From the NCBI GenBank assembly GCA_013697245.1, contig JACCXH010000001.1, forward strand, positions 62,001 through 126,000: a DNA stretch of 64,000 bases. Direction: 5' to 3'. The DNA comes from Bacteroidota bacterium (lineage in GTDB: Bacteria > Bacteroidota > Bacteroidia > B-17B0 > Aurantibacillaceae). Under the pieces are notes generated by a model. It ran no database searches. It had not been told where the DNA came from and worked only from the letters and a program-made list of their open reading frames with translations. Position 1 is the stretch's first letter, and every line of letters starts with the position of its first letter. Of this stretch, positions 48,437 through 59,500 are shown one piece after another. Both the position numbers and the translations under genes were made by a program.

Positions 48437-48943
48437 ATGGAAAATGAAATAACAAATAAAGTAGCCGGTAGTGGAATTGTTACCATCGACCTGGAAGAAT
48501 TTTATGTTTCGGGAGAGCGTGTTTTATTTGATATTAAACCACATTTGTTTCAGGAAATAATTCTAAAGGAAAAAGATTTTAGGGAATTTATTAAAACAAA
48601 CGATTGGAGCATTTATGAAGATAAGATTGTTGGTTTAGTTTGTACAGCCGATGCGATTGTACCAACATGGGCATATATGCTGCTAACATTAGCATTAGAG
48701 CCTTTTGCAAAAAAAATAATTTTTGGTAATTTAAATGAAATAGAAAATATTTTATTTGCAGAAAAATTAAACGCTTTAGATCTTTCTCAATTTAAAGATG
48801 CCAGAATTGTAATTAAAGGTTGTGGCGAAAAAGATGTACCTAAAAATGCCTATGTGCAATTAACGTCTTTATTAAAACCACTAGCTAAAAGTATTATGTA
48901 TGGGGAACCTTGTAGCACCGTGCCTTTGTATAAAGCAAAATAA
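48437..48943 (+). CDS. DUF2480 family protein
   Basis: GIVTIDLEEFYVSGERVLFDIKPHLFQEIILKEKDFREF...DAIVPTWAYMLL...KGCGEKDVPKNAYVQLT. Confidence 0.85.
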   Translation: MENEITNKVAGSGIVTIDLEEFYVSGERVLFDIKPHLFQEIILKEKDFREFIKTNDWSIYEDKIVGLVCTADAIVPTWAYMLLTLALEPFAKKIIFGNLNEIENILFAEKLNALDLSQFKDARIVIKGCGEKDVPKNAYVQLTSLLKPLAKSIMYGEPCSTVPLYKAK

Positions 48944-48960
48944 TAATTTTAAGTTAGCGA

Positions 48961-50256
48961 TCACAAGTTTTGCTGGTACAAATAACGTGTATCATCCCAC
49001 TCTTTTTCTTTTACCAAATAATAAATATGGCCATTAAAAACCTGAACATTTTTGGCAAATGGTTTTTCTAGTTTTATTTTTTTTGAGACAAAGCCTGTAT
49101 ATACGTTCAATAAACCGATCATTTGTTTATCGCCTTCTTTGTCTTTTAAATAAAAATTTTGTTTAGGAGCATCGTAAATTATTTCAAAATCACCTGATGG
49201 AGGAAAATCTTTTTGATTGAGTGAGACTTCCCGCAAAATCTTCCCGGATTTATCTAAAAAAATCACCAGATTTTCCTGAAAATTTAGGATAATAACGGTA
49301 TCATTCTTTAAAAAAACCGGCGCATATATTTTTGCTACTTTTGTATAAAAAAGATCTACCAGCGCTTCACGCGCCTGTTCGCTTATTTTTAGCTTTTTTG
49401 AATCCTCTTCTTTATGCACATACATTTCCTGCATAAGCTTGTTAAAAGTTACGGTATAAAAATTTTGCCGGTAATTTTTGGAAACTTTCATGTATGTTAG
49501 AAAGGGAGAGTTCTTGGAATAATTAAGATATTGTTGTTTTACTATGATAGGTGAGAGTGTATGCTTGATCAAAAGCTGAGTATCTAGCTTTAAAGCGCAC
49601 TTAGCAAGTGTGCTGTCAAATTTTGATCTTTTATTGATATCCAAAAATTCAAATGCACCGTTGGATATAAAAAATATTTGCCGCGAGAAATTATTTGTAA
49701 CGAGATGAATGTTCTTAAAGCAATCCACAAAAAAATGTTCGTCTTTTTCTAGTTTTATTTTTTTTAAACAGGTAATCCCTTTATCTTTTTTAAAATAAGC
49801 TACTTCAAACCCTTTAAAGTTGATCTTTGAAGAGAGTATTAAAAAATCATTATTAGGCAATATAATATAATCATTCACATAAAAGCGTTTGTCATGCACA
49901 ATGGTATCAATTAAATGCGGTGTTACGGTGATTTCTTTTAAACCAATGTAATCTTCTTCTAAAAAAATAGTGTCTTTTTTTACAAGCTCAACTTTCTCAA
50001 TGGTTTTAGGGTAGTAACCAATTTTATAAAACAGGAATGATTTGGAAGGGTTATCGCTGAGTAAAATAAATTTCCCATCTTTTGTGCTTAATAAATTTAT
50101 TTTTTTATCATCAGAACTTATGTAAACAAAATCTATCGGAAATCTTGTTTTTGAATCGAGTATTATTTTGGGTTTATTGGTTTGTGATAAAAAATAAAGT
50201 GGCAAACAAATAAGGATAACGATCGCTTTACAATGTAAATTGTGTTTTGCCTGCAT
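48961..50256 (-). CDS. secreted hypothetical protein with carboxypeptidase-regulatory-like N-terminus and possible beta-propeller body
   Basis: Signal peptide; KIILDSKTRFPIDFVYISSDDKKINLLSTKDGKFIL; repeated beta-strand pattern. Confidence 0.6.
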   Translation of the reverse strand: MQAKHNLHCKAIVILICLPLYFLSQTNKPKIILDSKTRFPIDFVYISSDDKKINLLSTKDGKFILLSDNPSKSFLFYKIGYYPKTIEKVELVKKDTIFLEEDYIGLKEITVTPHLIDTIVHDKRFYVNDYIILPNNDFLILSSKINFKGFEVAYFKKDKGITCLKKIKLEKDEHFFVDCFKNIHLVTNNFSRQIFFISNGAFEFLDINKRSKFDSTLAKCALKLDTQLLIKHTLSPIIVKQQYLNYSKNSPFLTYMKVSKNYRQNFYTVTFNKLMQEMYVHKEEDSKKLKISEQAREALVDLFYTKVAKIYAPVFLKNDTVIILNFQENLVIFLDKSGKILREVSLNQKDFPPSGDFEIIYDAPKQNFYLKDKEGDKQMIGLLNVYTGFVSKKIKLEKPFAKNVQVFNGHIYYLVKEKEWDDTRYLYQQNL

Positions 50257-50345
50257 TGCAACTAATTTTTTGGTATAATTAAAGATAATAAATATAGCTG
50301 AATGATCACATTCAAGGCAAATCCTTACTAATAAAACTTAGTGAT

Positions 50346-50690
50346 TTAATTATCCCTTCTTTCGTATTGGCAAGCCTCTGGTAAATTAGAGTACGCGTAA
50401 TCATTGCCAAAAAATAATTCGTTATCGTAACCGGCACTTGCAACTGATTTTAAAACAGCGTCGGTATTTAAGATGGCAGTATCTATTTTAAATTTTAAAA
50501 GTTTAGAGTCGGTATTCCAACTGGCATCAGTAACACCGTTTAATTTACAGGCTTTTTCAATATTGTGTTTGCAAATTTCGTTATTACCCCAAACATGAAA
50601 AGTTTTTTCAACTACTGTATTAGAATTAGAGCCACATGATATGCACAGTAAAAAAGAGAAAAAGAACATAAACTGTAATACTCGCCTCAT
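50346..50690 (-). CDS. lipoprotein with HMA-like fold and altered metal motif
   Basis: Lipobox LLCISCGS; HVWGNNEICKHNIEKACKLNGVTDASWNTDSKLLKFKID...VLKSVASAGYDNELF. Confidence 0.7.
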   Translation of the reverse strand: MRRVLQFMFFFSFLLCISCGSNSNTVVEKTFHVWGNNEICKHNIEKACKLNGVTDASWNTDSKLLKFKIDTAILNTDAVLKSVASAGYDNELFFGNDYAYSNLPEACQYERRDN

Positions 50691-51310
50691 GATTCTATAA
50701 CATTAAATTTGTAGTGCAAATGTGCGAAATGTTTCAGATATAACGGCAAAGAATAGCGTAAATTTTTTTCAGCCTTGTAATTGTCGTGAAACAGCACAAT
50801 ACTGCCGGGTTTGGTGTTGGTAATCACGTTATTAACACAGGCTTTTTCGCTTATTTTCTCGTAATCATAACTGATCACATCCCAAAAAATAATTTTAAAG
50901 CCCTTATCCAGCAAAACCTTGTACTGGCTGCGTTTTAGCTGCCCATAAGGTGGTCTGAAAAGGTCGTTTTTAACAATTTTTCGACACTCTTCCGCTTCAT
51001 TTATATAATTTAATGTTTCTGTATTAAAGCCTTTTGGATGATGCATGGTATGGTTTGCAACCCGGTGGCCTTCGGCTTTTATACGGTCAAAAATAGCAGG
51101 GTTTTTAAGGATATTTGAACCCACACAAAAAAAAGTAGCCTTTGCATCGTACTTCTTCAATTCGTCTAATACCCACTCTGTAAGACCCGCTATGGGCCCG
51201 TCATCAAATGTTAAATGAATGATCTTTTCGGAAGTTTTAATTTTCCATACAGCTTTTGGATAGATCAGCTTTAAAAATGATTTGGGCTGTATGAGCAAAA
51301 TATTTTTCAA
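50687..51310 (-). CDS. polysaccharide deacetylase family protein
   Basis: IHLTFDDGPIAGLTEWVLDELKKYDAKATFFCVG, RVANHTMHHPKGF, FRPPYGQ, VLFHDN. Confidence 0.95.
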   Translation of the reverse strand: MKNILLIQPKSFLKLIYPKAVWKIKTSEKIIHLTFDDGPIAGLTEWVLDELKKYDAKATFFCVGSNILKNPAIFDRIKAEGHRVANHTMHHPKGFNTETLNYINEAEECRKIVKNDLFRPPYGQLKRSQYKVLLDKGFKIIFWDVISYDYEKISEKACVNNVITNTKPGSIVLFHDNYKAEKNLRYSLPLYLKHFAHLHYKFNVIES

Positions 51311-51333
51311 TCTAAATATTTTAGTTACAAAAA

Positions 51334-51403
51334 TTAACCACTAAGAACAAAAGAAAATTAGAGCATTGTGTGCTTGGTGCTTTCTTTTGTGCTTGGTGGT
51401 TAA
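51334..51403. repeat. intergenic palindrome, 'TTAACCACTAAGAACAAAAGAAA' family
   Basis: ttaaccactaagaacaaaagaaa ... tttcttttgtgcttggtggttaa; 21/23 complementary. Confidence 0.85.
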
Positions 51404-51407
51404 AAGA

Positions 51408-54400
51408 TTATTGCATCTGCGGCAATTGTTGCTGTTCTTCCGGCACTAATTCTTCCGGCGGAATAATTGCCGACATACGTTTAATGAAATCTTTAGAAAC
51501 CTCTTCTTGTTTAAATTGTTGCGACATGCCAGCTAATCTTTTTAATAATTCTTTACACTGATTAACTTCTCTGCCAAACGCAATTCTATGTTTAGGTTTT
51601 TGAGCGTTGTATATTTTAAGGTCGCCTTCAAAAATATCAAATAATTTTTTTGCCAGGTCGTTTGCTTTTTTCATTTCGCCAACTTGGTAATAGCCAGCGC
51701 AAATTGTAAAGATGGTTGCATCGTAAGGGATATTCTCATCAGGCATAACTTCCAAACACTTATCTAAAATAGCTTTTGCTTTTTTATTCTTGCCTTCGTT
51801 AATTAATGCGCCGGCCAATACACCCATTTGCATGCGTAAATTACCGGTCATACGTATACAGTTTTCATCTAAATTAATTCCTTTTTTATCCATACCGCCC
51901 CACAAGAATTTATTCATAATGTTGTCATACATGGCATCAGTATTTACACGGCCGCCTTGCGACTCTTCCATTTCAGTTTGGCGTATGGGTACAAACCTGT
52001 AAGCTAATCCTTCCAGTTGAAAGTATTTTTTTAATCCTACATAAGCTTCATCGCCGGTTGTAACGGCAAAATAAATAGGACGATCCCATTTACTGTTCGC
52101 AACAAGATCCAATACCATTAGATCATTTTTAGTGATGTAACTTCTACCACCCATATCCCAACTTATTCTTTTTACTAAGCGCGCTGTATCTTTTACAGCA
52201 ATCACTTTGTTCTTCATGATCCTTAAACTATCTACATTCACGTAAAAGTTTTTTGTAGGGATTACATCAATTAGGTCGCCACCATTATCATACTTGCTTG
52301 CCGGATCATCACTAATGGCTTGCTCTAGCGCTTCTTTTAAATTCATCGGTTTAGAGTTTTGGCCGTTAATAACCAAATATTCTAATTTGGAAGCTTCCAG
52401 TTTTTCTTCAGGAATTGTAAATGGCACCGGTTTGCTATCATATGCAGCCCTGCGCATTTGTTTAATATACCAATCGGTTTGCAATAAACTTAAATTTACT
52501 ACGCGCACATCAGTTCTAATACCTTCAACTTCCTGTGCATACCAAAGTGGGAATGTATCGTTATCACCATTTGTAAATAAGATCGCATTTGGTGCACAGC
52601 TTTGTAAATAATTTATGGCGCAATCGCGCGACATGGTTCTTAAAGAACGGTCGTGGTCATTCCAGCCTTCTTTTGCCATAATGCCCGGAATTACCATGCT
52701 TAAAGCTGTTGAGCCTATGGCCATGCCCATCGTTGCAGCTTTCCTGCTTAAAAGATCATATATGAACAATACACCAAAACCTATCCAAATGGCAAAGGCA
52801 TAAAAACTGCCGGCGTATGCGTAATCACGTTCACGCGGTTGATAAGGTGTTTGATTAAGATAAATTACAATTGCCAAACCTGTAAGTAAAAAGAAACTTA
52901 ATACAATCCAGGCATCGGGCTTATTGCGTTTAAAGTGAAAGAACATTCCCAGCAAACCTAAAATAAATGGTAAAGCATAAAAATGGTTAGCAGCAAAATT
53001 ATTTTTATCGCGGTAGATTTTTTGCGAAGTATCCGTTTCAAGCATAAAGTCATCAAAGCCTTTTATACCGGTAACCCAGTTACCTTCCATGGTATTGCGC
53101 ATTAAACCCTGCACATCATTTTGTCTTCCAATAAAATTCCAGAAAAAATAACGCAGGTACATATACTTAACCTGATAAGCAATAAAATAAGTAAAGTTGG
53201 CACCAAAGGTTGGAATCTCTATGGTAGAGGGCTCTCCATCTCTTCCTTCAACTGTTTTTGTACGGTGATGATCGGCTACATCGCCCCAATATTTGTAAGC
53301 AGATTCGTGATGGCTTTGACTACTCCACATACGCGGAAAAACAGTACAGAATTCTTTTTGATATTTTGGGATCGAATTTTTTCTTGAATCAATGACCTTG
53401 TAATTTTTATTTTTTTCATCCTTGGCAAAAATAGGATCGCCACTACCAAATTCGCTTTTTGAAACTGTTGGTGCATTATAATACTGTCCGTATAAGATCG
53501 GCCAATCACCATATTGCTCACGTAATAAATACGATAACATGTTTGGCGCATTCTCCGGATCGTTCTCATCCATTGGTGTATTTGCCTGCGAACGAATAAC
53601 TAATACAAAGAAAGAAGAGTAACCAATTAATAACGTTGCAAAACTTAAGAACACAGCGTGCAACGTAACGGTTTTTGTTTTAAATTTTTGAATGGCATAA
53701 AGAATTCCGCCAAGAACAAGTAAACGTGTAAACATGCCGCTGCCGCTTGGCGCAGTAAGTATGGCAAATACCGAAAGAATAACACCGGCATAAAAACCTA
53801 TTTTATAATGCTGTTCTTTTTTATTTACAGTATAAAGAATTAAAAAAGTTAGCGATATAATTAAAAGCAAAAAGAAAAAGATGGTGCCGGTGCTAAAGCC
53901 CATGCTCATTTTATTGGTAAAGAAAACTTCGTAGTCACTTACAAATTTTACAACCTTAGGAATGATAAGATTTTGAACAAAACCCAGTACCAAAACAGAA
54001 GAAATGCCGGCTATAAAAAAACCTTTCCAACTGAATGTGTATTTTTTAAAGTAGATCACAAAACCGATCGCAGGAATCACCAATAAGTTTAGTAAATGGA
54101 CACCGATAGAAATACCAACTAAATAACTGATCAAGATCAACCAACGTAAAGCGCTTGTTGGGTTAACAGAATCTTCTTCATCCCATTTTAAAATAGCCCA
54201 AAATACAATAGCTGTAAATAAGGCCGACATAGCGTAAACCTCGCCCTCAACAGCACTAAACCAAAACGAATCAGAAAATGTATAGGCTAATGCACCAACT
54301 ATACCTGCACCTAAAACAGCCCATTGTTGCGGTTTGGCAAGCTCTGCCACTTTTTTACCGTAAACTTTTATAGCTAAACGCGTAATGGTCCAGAATAAAA

Positions 54401-54683
54401 ATAAGATCGTGAATGAGCTGGATAAAGCGCTCATAATGTTTACCATCATGGCCGCATGCGAAGGGTCGCCGCCACCCAATAAAGAGAAAAATCTTCCTAA
54501 AAGCAGGAAGAAAGGAGCTCCCGGAGGGTGCCCTACCTCTAATTTATACGAACAGGCAATGTACTCACCGCAGTCCCAAAAGCTGGCTGTTGGCTCTATT
54601 GTACAGCAATAGGTATACGTGGCAATGGCCCAAACAACCCAGCCAATAATGTTATTTAGTTTTATAAACTCCTTTGTCATCAT
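51408..54683 (-). CDS. DUF2723 family membrane protein (GT-C/PMT-like)
   Basis: EPTASFWDCGEYIACSYKLEVGHPPGAPFFLLLGRFFSL; YQPRERDYAYAGSFYAFAIWIGFG; TNGDNDTFPLWYAQEVEGIRTDVRVVNLSLLQTDWYI. Confidence 0.93.
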   Translation of the reverse strand: MMTKEFIKLNNIIGWVVWAIATYTYCCTIEPTASFWDCGEYIACSYKLEVGHPPGAPFFLLLGRFFSLLGGGDPSHAAMMVNIMSALSSSFTILFLFWTITRLAIKVYGKKVAELAKPQQWAVLGAGIVGALAYTFSDSFWFSAVEGEVYAMSALFTAIVFWAILKWDEEDSVNPTSALRWLILISYLVGISIGVHLLNLLVIPAIGFVIYFKKYTFSWKGFFIAGISSVLVLGFVQNLIIPKVVKFVSDYEVFFTNKMSMGFSTGTIFFFLLLIISLTFLILYTVNKKEQHYKIGFYAGVILSVFAILTAPSGSGMFTRLLVLGGILYAIQKFKTKTVTLHAVFLSFATLLIGYSSFFVLVIRSQANTPMDENDPENAPNMLSYLLREQYGDWPILYGQYYNAPTVSKSEFGSGDPIFAKDEKNKNYKVIDSRKNSIPKYQKEFCTVFPRMWSSQSHHESAYKYWGDVADHHRTKTVEGRDGEPSTIEIPTFGANFTYFIAYQVKYMYLRYFFWNFIGRQNDVQGLMRNTMEGNWVTGIKGFDDFMLETDTSQKIYRDKNNFAANHFYALPFILGLLGMFFHFKRNKPDAWIVLSFFLLTGLAIVIYLNQTPYQPRERDYAYAGSFYAFAIWIGFGVLFIYDLLSRKAATMGMAIGSTALSMVIPGIMAKEGWNDHDRSLRTMSRDCAINYLQSCAPNAILFTNGDNDTFPLWYAQEVEGIRTDVRVVNLSLLQTDWYIKQMRRAAYDSKPVPFTIPEEKLEASKLEYLVINGQNSKPMNLKEALEQAISDDPASKYDNGGDLIDVIPTKNFYVNVDSLRIMKNKVIAVKDTARLVKRISWDMGGRSYITKNDLMVLDLVANSKWDRPIYFAVTTGDEAYVGLKKYFQLEGLAYRFVPIRQTEMEESQGGRVNTDAMYDNIMNKFLWGGMDKKGINLDENCIRMTGNLRMQMGVLAGALINEGKNKKAKAILDKCLEVMPDENIPYDATIFTICAGYYQVGEMKKANDLAKKLFDIFEGDLKIYNAQKPKHRIAFGREVNQCKELLKRLAGMSQQFKQEEVSKDFIKRMSAIIPPEELVPEEQQQLPQMQ

Positions 54684-54751
54684 AGTTAAAATAGTGTTGC
54701 GAAGATAGTATTTTACTTGGTTTATTTTAGAACGTTTTTTTGTAAAAAATA

Positions 54752-54781
54752 TTTGAAAGAACTAAAAAAGTTGTATTTTTG
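54752..54781 (+). promoter_or_regulatory. Bacteroidota promoter of tRNA-Gln
   Basis: TTTG (54752-54755), N18, TATTTTTG (54774-54781). Confidence 0.65.
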
Positions 54782-54796
54782 CATTCTTAAATTAAT

Positions 54797-54867
54797 TGCC
54801 CGATCGTCTAATGGCAGGACTTCGGTTTTTGGTACCGACTATGTAGGTTCGAATCCTGCTCGGGCAA
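54797..54867 (+). tRNA. tRNA-Gln (anticodon TTG)
   Basis: Acceptor TGCCCGA/TCGGGCA, D-arm GTCTAATGGCAGGAC, anticodon arm TCGGT-TTTTGGT-ACCGA, T-loop TTCGAATC. Confidence 0.95.
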
Positions 54868-54872
54868 CAACA

Positions 54873-54904
54873 AAACCCGCTTCACAATTGAAGCGGGTTT
54901 TTTG
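54873..54904 (+). terminator. intrinsic terminator after tRNA-Gln
   Basis: aacccgcttc-acaatt-gaagcgggttttttg. Confidence 0.85.
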
Positions 54905-55180
54905 TTTTACCCCAACGAACGAAAGCTTGCTTTGGGTGAGGAGCGATAAAACAAAAAACCCAATTTTCGCAAAGCAAAAATGGTTTTGTTGGGCATCAAG
55001 CTCCTTGTGGATCAACGAGTAATCCATTCAGTAATAAGACTTATTAGATTTTACAATTTGCGAATATAAATATGACAGCTTTCTCGAAATGACAGCTAGT
55101 AAACAACTTCGTTAATCTGTGTTAAATTAAAACATTAAAACAAATATTGCTTTCCGGAAAAGGTGTTAGATTTTTTGTAA

Positions 55181-56488
55181 TTAACTCTTTTTACGCAAGC
55201 TGATCACAATAGGAACACCGCTAAAATCATACTCTTCACGGATCTTATTCTCTAAAAAGCGTTTATACGATTCAGTTACATATTGCGGTAAATTGCAATA
55301 GAAAATAAACAAAGGCTCTGTTTTTAATTGTGTAATGTATTTAACCTTTATGTATTTACCTTTTACAGCAGGTGGTGGGTATGTTGCCATAACGCCTTGC
55401 AAAAAATCATTCAACTGGCGGGTTGGAATATGTTTCATTTTATTCTCATACACCATCATAGCCACTTCTACGGCTTTCATGATGCGCTGTTTATCTAAAA
55501 CAGAAATAAAAATAATAGGGATATCGTTAAAGGGCTTAATACGTTCTCTTATTTTTTCTTCGTATTCTTTAGCGGTTTTAGTGTCTTTTTCAACTAAATC
55601 CCACTTATTTACAATAATAGCAAGGCCTTTACGGTTCTTTTCAATAAGACTTAAAATGCTTAGGTCCTGCGCCTCTACACCATCTTGTGCATCTATCATT
55701 AACAGACAAACGTCACAGTCCTCAATAGCTTTTATAGTCCTTAAAACACTATAAAACTCGAGATCTTCGTGCACTTTCGCTTTTTTACGCATGCCGGCAG
55801 TATCTACCAGGTAAAAATCATGTCCAAATTTTGTGTAGCGCGAATTAATGGTATCGCGTGTGGTGCCGGCAACATGGGTTACAATGTTACGTTCTTCCCC
55901 TAAAAGCGCATTGGTTAAAGAAGATTTTCCAACATTTGGGCGGCCAACAATGGCGATCCTTGGAATGTCTGCATCTTCAATAGCCCTTTCATCTTTAGGT
56001 AAAATTTTAATTAAAGCGTCCAGCAGATCCCCGGTACCGCTGCCTGTAATGGCCGAGATAGGGAATACCTCTCCTAACCCAAACTGGTAAAACTCTGCAG
56101 AATAAGCCGCTTTATCGTGGCTATCTACCTTATTGGCAATAACCAAGGCCGGTTTTTTACTTTTACGAATAATATTGGCAACCTCGGTGTCAAACTGAGT
56201 AACACCATCTGTAACATCCGAAACAAATAAAATAGCGCTGCATTCTTCAATCGCAATTACAACTTGTTTACGAATTTCTCCTTCAAAAATATCATCACTC
56301 CCTTTAATGTAGCCGCCGGTATCAATTAAACTAAATTCAACTCCTCCCCATTCAGATTTGCCGTAATGACGATCACGGGTAACACCCGACACCTCGTCAA
56401 CAATGGCTTGGCGGGTTTCTGTTAAACGATTGAACAGGGTTGATTTTCCAACATTCGGTCTTCCTACTATTGCAACTATATTTGGCAT
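55181..56488 (-). CDS. der: ribosome biogenesis GTPase Der (EngA)
   Basis: Two G domains: [32 protein letters not shown] and [34 protein letters not shown]-like C-terminus. Confidence 0.97.
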   Translation of the reverse strand: MPNIVAIVGRPNVGKSTLFNRLTETRQAIVDEVSGVTRDRHYGKSEWGGVEFSLIDTGGYIKGSDDIFEGEIRKQVVIAIEECSAILFVSDVTDGVTQFDTEVANIIRKSKKPALVIANKVDSHDKAAYSAEFYQFGLGEVFPISAITGSGTGDLLDALIKILPKDERAIEDADIPRIAIVGRPNVGKSSLTNALLGEERNIVTHVAGTTRDTINSRYTKFGHDFYLVDTAGMRKKAKVHEDLEFYSVLRTIKAIEDCDVCLLMIDAQDGVEAQDLSILSLIEKNRKGLAIIVNKWDLVEKDTKTAKEYEEKIRERIKPFNDIPIIFISVLDKQRIMKAVEVAMMVYENKMKHIPTRQLNDFLQGVMATYPPPAVKGKYIKVKYITQLKTEPLFIFYCNLPQYVTESYKRFLENKIREEYDFSGVPIVISLRKKS

Positions 56489-56495
56489 ACGGCTG

Positions 56496-56503
56496 CAAAA
56501 ATA
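56496..56503 (-). promoter_or_regulatory. TATTTTTG -7 box of der
   Basis: caaaaata on + strand; 7 nt before the der ATG. Confidence 0.45.
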
Positions 56504-56526
56504 CTAAAAAAGGCGGGATGGATGTA

Positions 56527-56557
56527 TTGCAAAACAAACTAGTTTAATGTATATTTG
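56527..56557 (+). promoter_or_regulatory. predicted promoter of the giant gliding-motility-type gene
   Basis: TTG (56527-56529), N20, TATATTTG (56550-56557); overlaps the listed start codon. Confidence 0.5.
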
Positions 56558-56561
56558 GTTA

Positions 56562-59500
56562 ATGCTTAAAAAAGGGCTGATATTACTTTTTTTTATGGGG
56601 TGTTTTGTGGAAATATTCCCACAGGTCGATTCTATTCGTCATGCAGCTATTACAATTCCCCGTGTCAGTCCGGCCTTAAAGTTTACCGAAAATCTTGGGC
56701 AGTGGGATGATAAGATATTATTTCGCGCCCAGTTGGATGGTGGGGGTTTATTTATAGAAAAGAACTGCTTGACCTTTAATTTTTACGATAAAAAAAAATA
56801 CAGGGCTTTGCATCATGGCAGGGTTCCCCAAGATCAAATAAAAGATTTTTTTATAAAAGCGCATACATATAAGGTTAATTTTCTTGGCTGTAACGCTTCA
56901 TTACTGGTAGAAAAAAAACAACAAGGCCCTGATCATGAGAATTTTTTTATTGGTAATGATAAAGCAAAATGGAAAGGAAATGTTAGAAATTATCACCAGT
57001 TCTATTTACGAAACTTATATAATAATGTCGATTACGAAGCCTATACAAGCGCAACTGGTATAAAATATAATTTTTATGTAAAACCTAATGCAGATGCCAA
57101 TGCTATTCAATTAAAATACGAGGGCGTTGAAAACATTAAATTAAAAAACGGCACGTTAATTTTAAAGTTAGAAGTAAATGAAATTGTTGAACAAAAACCT
57201 TTTGCATACCAACAAATTAATGGCACAACAAAAACAGTTAAGTGCCGATATGTATTTAAAAACAATGTATTGGGTTTTGAATTTCCAAATGGTTACGACA
57301 AAAATTACACACTTGTAATTGATCCTGTTATCATTTTTGCTGCCCAGTCTGGCTCTACTTCCGATAATTTCGGTATGACCGCTACATATGATAAACAAGG
57401 TAATTTATATTCAGGCGGAACTTGTTTTTTCCAAGGCTATCCTACAACGACAGGGGCATATAATATAAATTTTTCCGCACAGCCCACCCAAACTGCGGCA
57501 ATTTCCGGCTTAACGGATGTGGTAATTACAAAATATAATTCTATTGGCACATCGTTAATTTATTCAACCTACCTGGGAGGAACCGGAACAGAAATCGTTA
57601 CAAGTTTAATTACAGATTCTTTAAATAATTTATATTTATATGGGGCCACAAGTTCAGTAAATTTTCCAGTGCCAAATGGTTTTGATCAATCGTTTAATGG
57701 GGGAACAAATATTAGTTTTGTTTTTAATGGAACAAATTTTAGCGGGGGTACAGATATTTATGTAAGTAAATTTAATGCCGCCGGAACCTCTTTATTAGCT
57801 TCAACCTATATGGGCGGTAGTGGAAATGACGGCATTAATTATAATAATTATGCACCACCGGTTCACACTGTGTTTCCATGTCTCCAGCCTGCAGGGTATA
57901 ATTTATTTAACGAATATCCTGCCGATTCTTTACAATACAATTACGGTGATCAATATAGAGGGGAAATTCAGTTAGACAAAAATCTGGATGTTTATGTAGT
58001 TAGCTCTACTAAGTCAACAAACTTTCCAATATTAGGCGGTTTTCAGGCAGCGCTTAACGGCGTGCAGGACGCAGTTGTTTTTAAATTGGCGAATAATCTT
58101 TCAGGTATTATTTACAGCACCTATTTAGGCGGAAATAAAAATGATGCCGGTTACTCTTTAATAGTAGATGATACATTGCAGGTTTATGTCACAGGCGGAA
58201 CTTACAGTACTAATTTTCCGGTTAAACCAGGTTGCTATCAAACTACACCAGGTGGCGGTAAAGCTGATGGGTACTTGGCCAAAATAAATGCTGCAGGAAA
58301 CCAATTATTAAAAGCTACGTACATTGGAACAAGTAGTTACGACCAAAGTTATTTTGTTCAAAGCGATAGAATAGGGCGTATTTATATATTCGGACAATCG
58401 TTAGGCAATATGCCAGTAAGTCCTGGAATATATTCAAATCCGAACTCGCATCAATTTTTAATGCGGTTTAATAATCAACTTACCACACTAGATAAATCTA
58501 CTGTTTTTGGAAGCGGTTCTCCAACCCTCGACATTTCGCCATCGGCTTTTAGTGTTGATAAATGCAGCGGCTCTATTAGCTTAACAGGATGGGGCGGAAA
58601 TTTTATAAACTGCTCTTACATTAATAATATGCCCGTTACTACCGGCGCTTTTCAAACTACTCCGCCTGATGGACACGATTTTTATTTTATGGTGTTACAA
58701 CCTAATTTTTTGAGTTTAAAATATGGAAGTTATTTTGGAGGTAATTTATCTGAAGAGCATGTTGATGGCGGAACTTCAAGAATTAGTGAGAGCGGAGTTT
58801 TGTATCAGTCTATTTGTGCTGGTTGCGGTGGTAATGATGATTTTCCAGTTACACCAGGGGCATGGCCGGGCACGCCTGGTAATCCAAACCACAACTCTAA
58901 CTGTAACAATGGCGTTGTTAAATTTGATTATCAACCCAAAGTTACGGCCGCTATAGTTACTAATACTATTGCAGGTTGTGGCTCCGCAAATATTACTTTT
59001 ACGAATTTATCATCTCCGGGTTTAATATATTTATGGAATTTTGGCGGCGGCCCTAATGACACTGCTTCCGCATTACTTAATGCTGTTCAAACGTATACAA
59101 CCCTTGGAACACATACCATCACATTATTGGTAATAGAAAACAAGTACTGCCATACCAGAGATAGTACACAAATAATTATTACTATTTATCCGAAGCCAAT
59201 AGCAGCATTTACTTCAACTATTCTACAGTGTCAAAGTACCTTCAGCACAACAAACAATTCAACCGGCCTTGGTAATTTATATTCCTGGAATTTTGGTGAT
59301 GCTACATCAACAACAACTTTGTCAAACCCGGTGCATACATATTCTGCATCGGGAAATTATACAGTAACTTTAATCACTACTAATTCTTTTGGTTGTAAAG
59401 ATTCAATAAAAAAACCTGTCACTGTTTTTATTTTTAATCCTGGTGTAGCAAGCGGCTCAATTATTTGTTCTGGAGAAACCGCAACTATTTCTGCTAGCGG

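Noticed and set aside
54717-55027. ORFs 54717-55022 (+) and 54839-55027 (-) over the tRNA-Gln
   Set aside because: Peptides RSSNGRTSVFGTDYVGSNPARATT and ARAGFEPT are the classic translation artefacts of a tRNA gene.
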